Shown piece after piece: positions 24,268 through 27,602 of a stretch of 27,602 bases of DNA. The stretch is from DATMXT01 sp035560415 (lineage in GTDB: Bacteria > Bacillota > Clostridia > Oscillospirales > Feifaniaceae): contig DATMZG010000043.1 of assembly GCA_035560415.1 (NCBI GenBank), positions 1 through 27,602 on the forward strand, in the 5' to 3' direction. A program made the position numbers and the translations under genes. Every line of letters starts with the position of its first letter. Within the stretch, counting starts at the first letter, position 1. The notes beneath the pieces were generated by a model, which saw nothing but the letters and a program-made list of their open reading frames with translations, had not been told where the DNA came from and made no database searches.

Positions 24268-24412
24268 CAAGGCGTATAGACGCCGGCTTTTTGCGCCATC
24301 AATTTTGTTTTGCCTGCGCTTCTTGGCGCCGGACGGCAAACCTGGGCCGGCCCTCACCGGCCTTGCGGGGAAGGGGGAGGCGACATGCCGGAGCCGGTCT
24401 TCAAATCGGAAT

Positions 24413-24883
24413 TTACCCCTCAATCTCCCTGCGATGCTGAAGGTGAATGCCGATGTGTCCGATTCCCAAAATGACGACCGAGCTCATCAGCCAAACCACT
24501 TTTCCGTATATGCCAAGCAGGAAAAACGCCACGACAGGCAGCGTCGCGCCGGCGACGGGGACGCCGCAAAAGCTGCTGTAAAAGTCCGCCATGGTCTTTT
24601 GGCTTTTGAAATATCTGACCCACCACCCCTCATACATGAGCATCAGGAGCACTGCGGCAACCAGCCACAGCGACCAGGGCGACCACGGACGAAGATTGAA
24701 GTCCGAGAAAATGAGCGCCGTGCAGGTGACAAGGACCTGTCCGACGCGCTCAAAGAGCAGCAGGACCTTGTTTTCGCTTTTAAAATCGTAATCCTTGGGC
24801 TGATGCCGTGTCCATATGAGGTTGGGAATGGTCAGCATCAGCAGAAAAATGAACCCCATGTATGAAAAGCCCGGATGACCCAC
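24413..24883 (-). CDS. Small integral membrane protein of unknown function
   Basis: The 156-residue protein has about four hydrophobic segments: near 10-25 (MGFIFLLMLTIPNLIW), 50-62, 70-85 (LWLVAAVLLMLMYEGWW) and a pair near 110-150. Between the first two is a polar loop with Arg, His and Lys. I recognise no catalytic motif and give no function. I chose GTG 24883 because TTGGAGG sits about eight bases before it; an in-frame ATG at 24940 lacks such a site and would place the Shine-Dalgarno inside the gene. It forms its own unit, with terminators at 24225-24267 and, upstream, at 24949-24993. Confidence 0.75.
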   Translation of the reverse strand: MGHPGFSYMGFIFLLMLTIPNLIWTRHQPKDYDFKSENKVLLLFERVGQVLVTCTALIFSDFNLRPWSPWSLWLVAAVLLMLMYEGWWVRYFKSQKTMADFYSSFCGVPVAGATLPVVAFFLLGIYGKVVWLMSSVVILGIGHIGIHLQHRREIEG

Positions 24884-24948
24884 TGCTTTTTCCTCCAAAA
24901 TTAGTTCCCGTCTGTCCCTCTTGAAAGCTCTAATTATCATACCACAGG

Positions 24949-24993
24949 CCGCCGCACAAAAAAAGACACGGCCTTTATAAAGGCCGTGTCTTT
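24949..24993 (-). terminator. Terminator of the CGGC gene, a perfect 32-base palindrome
   Basis: Positions 24962-24993 are a perfect palindrome (outer AAAGACACGGCC and its complement). On the - strand a T-run follows (TTTTTTTGTG). The + strand also ends in TTT, so it may work weakly in both directions. Confidence 0.85.
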
Positions 24994-25068
24994 ACCTATG
25001 TTTCACAGTTGGCTGCCAAAAACCGAAAGCGCGGTTCATCCGCACTTTTCGGCCTTCCCGCCTTGGCG

Positions 25069-25401
25069 TCAATGGGTGTAGTCAATGTACCGAATCTCCT
25101 GCGGCAGGTCGTTTACAATCAGTTCTTTCATCTTTTTTGCGAACGGACAGGGGTATCCGATGGGGTTTCCCCGCTGTATGCAGGAGGCAAAGACGATCGT
25201 ATCCGCGCCCCGCTCCACCAGCTCTCTGGCCCTCAGGACCGCCTTTTTCCCCGGACAGCCACCGCAGCCTATAAAGCCGATGATTTCTATGTCCTCTTCA
25301 ATTCCCTGAAAAGCTCCTTTTTTCTCTCTGACCACCCTGAAGTCGGTTGTTCCGGGGCAGTAGTCCTCAGTCTGTGCGCACCTGATGATTCCGATTTTCA
25401 T
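25069..25401 (-). CDS. CGGC-domain protein
   Basis: A 110-residue cytoplasmic protein with the short CGGC domain, presumed to bind a metal or act in redox chemistry; no reaction is established. Cysteines lie at 8 (GIIRCAQTED), 15, 46 and 49 (FIGCGGCPGKK, the name motif), 74 (FASCIQRG) and 85 (YPCPF), the pattern expected of the family. The ATG follows GGAGG by about nine bases. It is downstream of the diguanylate cyclase gene, 90 bases away on the same strand, without a T-run terminator between, so the two may share a transcript. Its own terminator is a perfect palindrome at 24962-24993. Confidence 0.88.
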   Translation of the reverse strand: MKIGIIRCAQTEDYCPGTTDFRVVREKKGAFQGIEEDIEIIGFIGCGGCPGKKAVLRARELVERGADTIVFASCIQRGNPIGYPCPFAKKMKELIVNDLPQEIRYIDYTH

Positions 25402-25491
25402 TTTCGAATCCCTCCGGAAAGTTTTTTGACGGACCTTGCCCGGGCAAGCCCCGTATTCTTCATTTTGCGGTCTACGGCGGCCGGCCGCCTG

Positions 25492-26376
25492 TCAGCCGCC
25501 TTTTTTGCCGCCTCTCTTTTCCTCGTACATTTTTTCGTCGGCCATGCGAATCATCTCCTCGGCTGTAAGCGGCGACTCAAGCATGGTCTGTATTCCCAGC
25601 GAGACGGCGACTTTCACGGCCCCGTTTTCCACGGGCAGCTCTATGGACGCGATGCTCCGGCGGATTCGCCCGGCAATGCGGGCGGCCTCGTCCTCGCCGA
25701 TGTTGCTCAGGCAGACGATAAACTCGTCCCCGCCGTATCTGGCCACCCAGTCCGTCTCGGCGCGTATGCCGTCCCCGAGCGCGTTTGCCACCTGTTTTAG
25801 CGCAAAATCTCCCACGGTGTGGCCGTATGTGTCGTTGATGGCCTTCATGTTGTCGATGTCGAGAAAAACGACCGACAGCGGCTGCCGCGCCAGGGTGGCT
25901 TTGACGATGTCCACCGGCAGCCGGTCATCCACAAAGCGGCGGTTGTAGACGGCGGTCAGATGGTCCCGCACCACGATGTTGTTGATGTCGTATATGACGT
26001 TGCGCATCATCTGCCCCGCGTTGTAATCGCCAGTCCCTATCAGCATGCTGTCGGTGGCGTCTTTGAGCAGCTCCAGCGTGACTGTCCCCTCGGCCGCCTC
26101 GACCGGAATGGCCGTGACGAACATGATCTCGTCGGGGTTTTGTTCAAGCTTCATGAAGCTCCTGTTTTCGCGGTAGGCGCGCACCGAGATGCAGTTGTCG
26201 CAGATCGTCCCGTTTTTCCAATAGTCGTAACAGACCTCGTCCGTCTGCGCGACCCGGCGGTCCCGGTACTCCAGAACTCTTTTTCGCACAGGGTCTACAA
26301 GCCGCACCGCGTCGTACATCTTGTTGAAAAAAACCAGGTCGCGCTCCAGCCTGCCAAGGGTGATTTGCTCGGGCAT
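25492..26376 (-). CDS. Diguanylate cyclase (GGDEF) with N-terminal Cys-bearing sensor region
   Basis: It would make cyclic di-GMP from two GTP. The 294-residue protein has an N-terminal sensor-like region (about 1-125) with three cysteines, Cys49, Cys59 and Cys62 (CX9CX2C, in CYDYWKNGTICDNC), and a GGDEF domain (about 130-290): DHLTAVYNRRF, LDIDNMKAIND, RYGGDEF (213-219). The signature is intact, so activity is expected. The inhibitory RxxD site is not canonical: Asp209 is in place but the residue three before it is Ala, with Arg one place off. No membrane segment is seen. The ATG at 26376 follows AAGGAG by eight bases; an in-frame start 26 codons upstream has no such site. Confidence 0.93.
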   Translation of the reverse strand: MPEQITLGRLERDLVFFNKMYDAVRLVDPVRKRVLEYRDRRVAQTDEVCYDYWKNGTICDNCISVRAYRENRSFMKLEQNPDEIMFVTAIPVEAAEGTVTLELLKDATDSMLIGTGDYNAGQMMRNVIYDINNIVVRDHLTAVYNRRFVDDRLPVDIVKATLARQPLSVVFLDIDNMKAINDTYGHTVGDFALKQVANALGDGIRAETDWVARYGGDEFIVCLSNIGEDEAARIAGRIRRSIASIELPVENGAVKVAVSLGIQTMLESPLTAEEMIRMADEKMYEEKRGGKKGG

Positions 26377-26487
26377 TATGTTTTCTCCTTCGGTAATAAA
26401 TTGTTTCGCGCAACAAAACTTGCCGCGGTTAAGAAGGTCCGGCGGCGCATCCACTCTGATGAAATGGTCAATCGCTGCTCAGCGGCC

Positions 26488-26516
26488 ATTATATCACGGT
26501 CTCTCGCACAAAGAAA
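26488..26516 (-). promoter_or_regulatory. Probable sigma-A promoter of the diguanylate cyclase gene
   Basis: On the - strand TTTCTT (26511-26516), a 17-base spacer and a perfect TATAAT (26488-26493). The -35 overlaps the T-run of the preceding terminator. The leader of about 105 bases holds a small TTGTT-GCGCG-AACAA hairpin (near 26402-26416) but no riboswitch I recognise. Confidence 0.55.
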
Positions 26517-26548
26517 GACACGGCTTTCCGAAATCGGAAGTCCGTGCC
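26509..26548 (-). terminator. Terminator of the padR-DUF2812 unit
   Basis: On the - strand GGCACGG...CCGTGTC outer arms and an inner TTCCGA/TCGGAA stem (26517-26548, with a two-base internal mismatch) are followed by TTTCTTTG. The outer arms resemble those of the palindrome at 24962-24993. Confidence 0.75.
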
Positions 26549-26608
26549 TTTTGGGCTGAAGCGATGAAGCAAATAAGATTTAGTCTATCAAAATGGAGCT
26601 GCCTGTTT

Positions 26609-27238
26609 CTATTCAAAAGTTTTTTTCTCATCGCTTAAGCGGGCGGCCCGCAAAGCGTACCTTGCCGCCGGAATGAGGAATAAAACGCCAATGACTGCAA
26701 CGCCCGCCCTGAGTGCCCATATCACGGCCGCGGAAAGAGGAGCTGTCTGCGGGATAAAGGTCACGGCAACCAGCATGAGCGCCATGAGAAATCTCCAAAT
26801 ACAGACACGGCTGACGGCCTTATAGACGTCCAGTTTATCCCGCACATCGGTATGCAGTTCAAAAGGCCTTCCGTCCATCTTTTTTTCCACAATCAAAAGC
26901 TCTTTGTTCAGGCCGCCGGGGGAGATGGCAAGCTGTCCCATGCCCTTGGCGTATGGCCGCCACTTTATCTTGCCATATGAAAAATTAAGGTTGATATTTT
27001 TTGTGAAGGTGCGAAAGCCCATCTCCTTGAGGTAGCTGCGGTAATCCTTTGCTTTGGCGCAGGACCTGTCGCCGACAAACTCGATTGCATATTTATATTC
27101 GCCCGGGCCGCACGCATCAAAGGTATAGGTTATTTTTCCGCATTTTTTAAGCCGACAGCCTTTTTCGGCCATCTCGTTGAGCCACATTTCCTGTCTTTCC
27201 ATGAAATCAAAAAAATATCGGAGCACTGTTTTACTCAT
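26609..27238 (-). CDS. DUF2812 domain membrane protein
   Basis: A 209-residue protein of the DUF2812 type. The N-terminal half is a soluble, Lys/Tyr-rich domain that starts with the typical FDFMERQEMWLNEMAEKGCRL pattern and contains YKYAIEF; the C-terminal part has two membrane segments (about 145-162 and 168-190) and a short charged tail. The biochemical role of the family is not established. Its start overlaps the padR stop by eight bases, and PadR-DUF2812 pairs are common in Firmicutes, where they are usually taken as a regulator and its membrane target or partner. Confidence 0.88.
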   Translation of the reverse strand: MSKTVLRYFFDFMERQEMWLNEMAEKGCRLKKCGKITYTFDACGPGEYKYAIEFVGDRSCAKAKDYRSYLKEMGFRTFTKNINLNFSYGKIKWRPYAKGMGQLAISPGGLNKELLIVEKKMDGRPFELHTDVRDKLDVYKAVSRVCIWRFLMALMLVAVTFIPQTAPLSAAVIWALRAGVAVIGVLFLIPAARYALRAARLSDEKKTFE

Positions 27239-27563
27239 TCGCGCCGTCCTCCCTGACTGTCAACGCCAGCCTCAAAATCTCTCCCATGCGCTTCAATTCT
27301 CCGGCCACCTTCTGTTTTCCGGCGTCGGTTATGACATATTCTTTTTTCTTGCCGTCGGCTTCACGGTCAAGGGGGATAATCCATTTTTTCTTCACCAACG
27401 CGTTGATAGCCCCGTACAGCGTTCCCGCGCCGAGCACAACCCGTCCGTCGGTCTCCTTTTCAATAAATTGCATAATTCCATAGCCGTGATTGGGCCTGTG
27501 CACGGCGAGCAGGACAAGGAGCGTCGTCTCGGTCAGGGCGCCGCCTTTGATGTGGTCTCTCAT
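27231..27563 (-). CDS. PadR-family transcriptional regulator
   Basis: A 110-residue winged-helix DNA-binding protein. The N-terminal MRDHIKGGALTETTLLVLLAVHRPNHGYGI and the wing segment LGAGTLYGAINALVKKKWI, followed by KKKEYVITDAGKQ, are the PadR pattern; the C-terminal dimerisation helix is short, as in the PadR-s2 subgroup. The ATG follows GGAGGAAGGG. It overlaps the DUF2812 gene and so is its probable co-transcribed regulator. An inverted repeat upstream of the start (27583-27601) may be its own operator, giving autorepression (inference). Confidence 0.93.
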   Translation of the reverse strand: MRDHIKGGALTETTLLVLLAVHRPNHGYGIMQFIEKETDGRVVLGAGTLYGAINALVKKKWIIPLDREADGKKKEYVITDAGKQKVAGELKRMGEILRLALTVREDGANE

Positions 27564-27582
27564 GCAAATCCCTTCCTCCGGA

Positions 27583-27601
27583 TATTACGTTTAATGTAAT
27601 A
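27583..27601. promoter_or_regulatory. Possible PadR operator
   Basis: TATTAC (27583-27588) and GTAATA (27596-27601) form a seven-base-spaced inverted repeat about 20 bases before the padR start, next to its Shine-Dalgarno. PadR proteins bind AT-rich dyads in such places. The window ends one base later, so the promoter cannot be seen. Confidence 0.4.
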
Positions 27602-27602
27602 C

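Larger units (their letters stand above)
23924..24412. other. Intergenic region between the membrane protein gene and the glycan operon
   Basis: No gene is supported in these 489 bases. They hold, in - strand order, a terminator (24225-24267), a sigma-K-like promoter (24134-24162), a leader of about 205 bases and the structured ribosome-binding site. A GGCCGG/CCGGCC hairpin (24345-24362) lacks a T-run and has no assigned role. Short open frames here have poor starts and no recognisable content. Confidence 0.7.

Noticed and set aside
25435..25489. Two 14-base perfect palindromes (25435-25448 and 25476-25489) between the GGDEF and CGGC genes, considered as terminators
   Set aside because: Both are GC palindromes without a loop or T-run on either strand, so they probably do not stop transcription.
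25009..25800. Long + strand frame across the CGGC and GGDEF genes
   Set aside because: It runs antisense through two well-supported - strand genes and a terminator, and the protein looks random.
26377..26487. c-di-GMP riboswitch in the leader of the diguanylate cyclase gene
   Set aside because: The leader is about 105 bases, but I see no GEMM-like core, only small hairpins.
1..27602. tRNA, rRNA, CRISPR repeats, insertion sequences, phage or toxin-antitoxin genes
   Set aside because: I read the gaps on both strands and found no cloverleaf-like segment, regular repeat array or transposase motif. Gaps are short and mostly filled by terminators and promoters.

Overview
The window reads as chromosomal DNA of a high-GC, endospore-forming member of the Clostridia (an Oscillospiraceae-like lineage is my guess, from gene content only). 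The reasons are a complete gerA/gerC/gerB-type germinant-receptor operon, a CgeB-like spore-surface gene, strong Gram-positive Shine-Dalgarno sites, frequent GTG/TTG starts, a ThiI without the rhodanese domain, and PadR-DUF2812 and CGGC genes. No rRNA, tRNA, CRISPR array, transposase or phage gene was recognised.

Layout. (1) 1-4745, + strand: a terminator from the previous unit, then cysteine desulfurase, thiI, cinA and rsmA, closely packed, for sulfur transfer to tRNA, nucleotide repair and rRNA methylation. (2) 4746-6624, +: GTP-type PEP carboxykinase behind a perfect AT palindrome, closed by a strong terminator. (3) 6688-7319, +: one AT-rich membrane-anchored orphan gene isolated between terminators. 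(4) 7317-9325, -: an alkylation-repair operon, an Ada-AlkA fusion overlapping ogt. (5) 9410-13036, -: hisS, aspS and trmL with a terminator. (6) 13149-14350, -: a MinD-like ATPase and methylglyoxal synthase. (7) 14459-18612, -: the germinant-receptor operon in the order A-C-D-B, including a 77-residue two-helix D-type protein, with a secreted orphan protein gene (18762-19802) just upstream. (8) 19883-24162, -: four genes for a surface glycan (CgeB-like transferase, pyruvyl transferase, two glycosyltransferases), preceded by a good match to a sigma-K promoter and followed by a perfect terminator. (9) 24225-27602, -: a small membrane protein, a CGGC-domain protein, a cysteine-bearing diguanylate cyclase and a PadR-DUF2812 pair.

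How parts work together. The cysteine desulfurase probably supplies persulfide to ThiI. Ada-AlkA and Ogt together cover methyl phosphotriesters, N-alkyl bases and O6-methylguanine. The Ger operon builds a spore inner-membrane receptor. The glycan operon, if really under sigma-K, would decorate the spore surface late in sporulation. So about a third of the window concerns spores. The most interesting items for follow-up are the sigma-K-type promoter and glycan operon, a hairpin between the Shine-Dalgarno and the start of its first gene, the MinD without a membrane-targeting tail, and the diguanylate cyclase with a Cys triad and no canonical inhibitory site.
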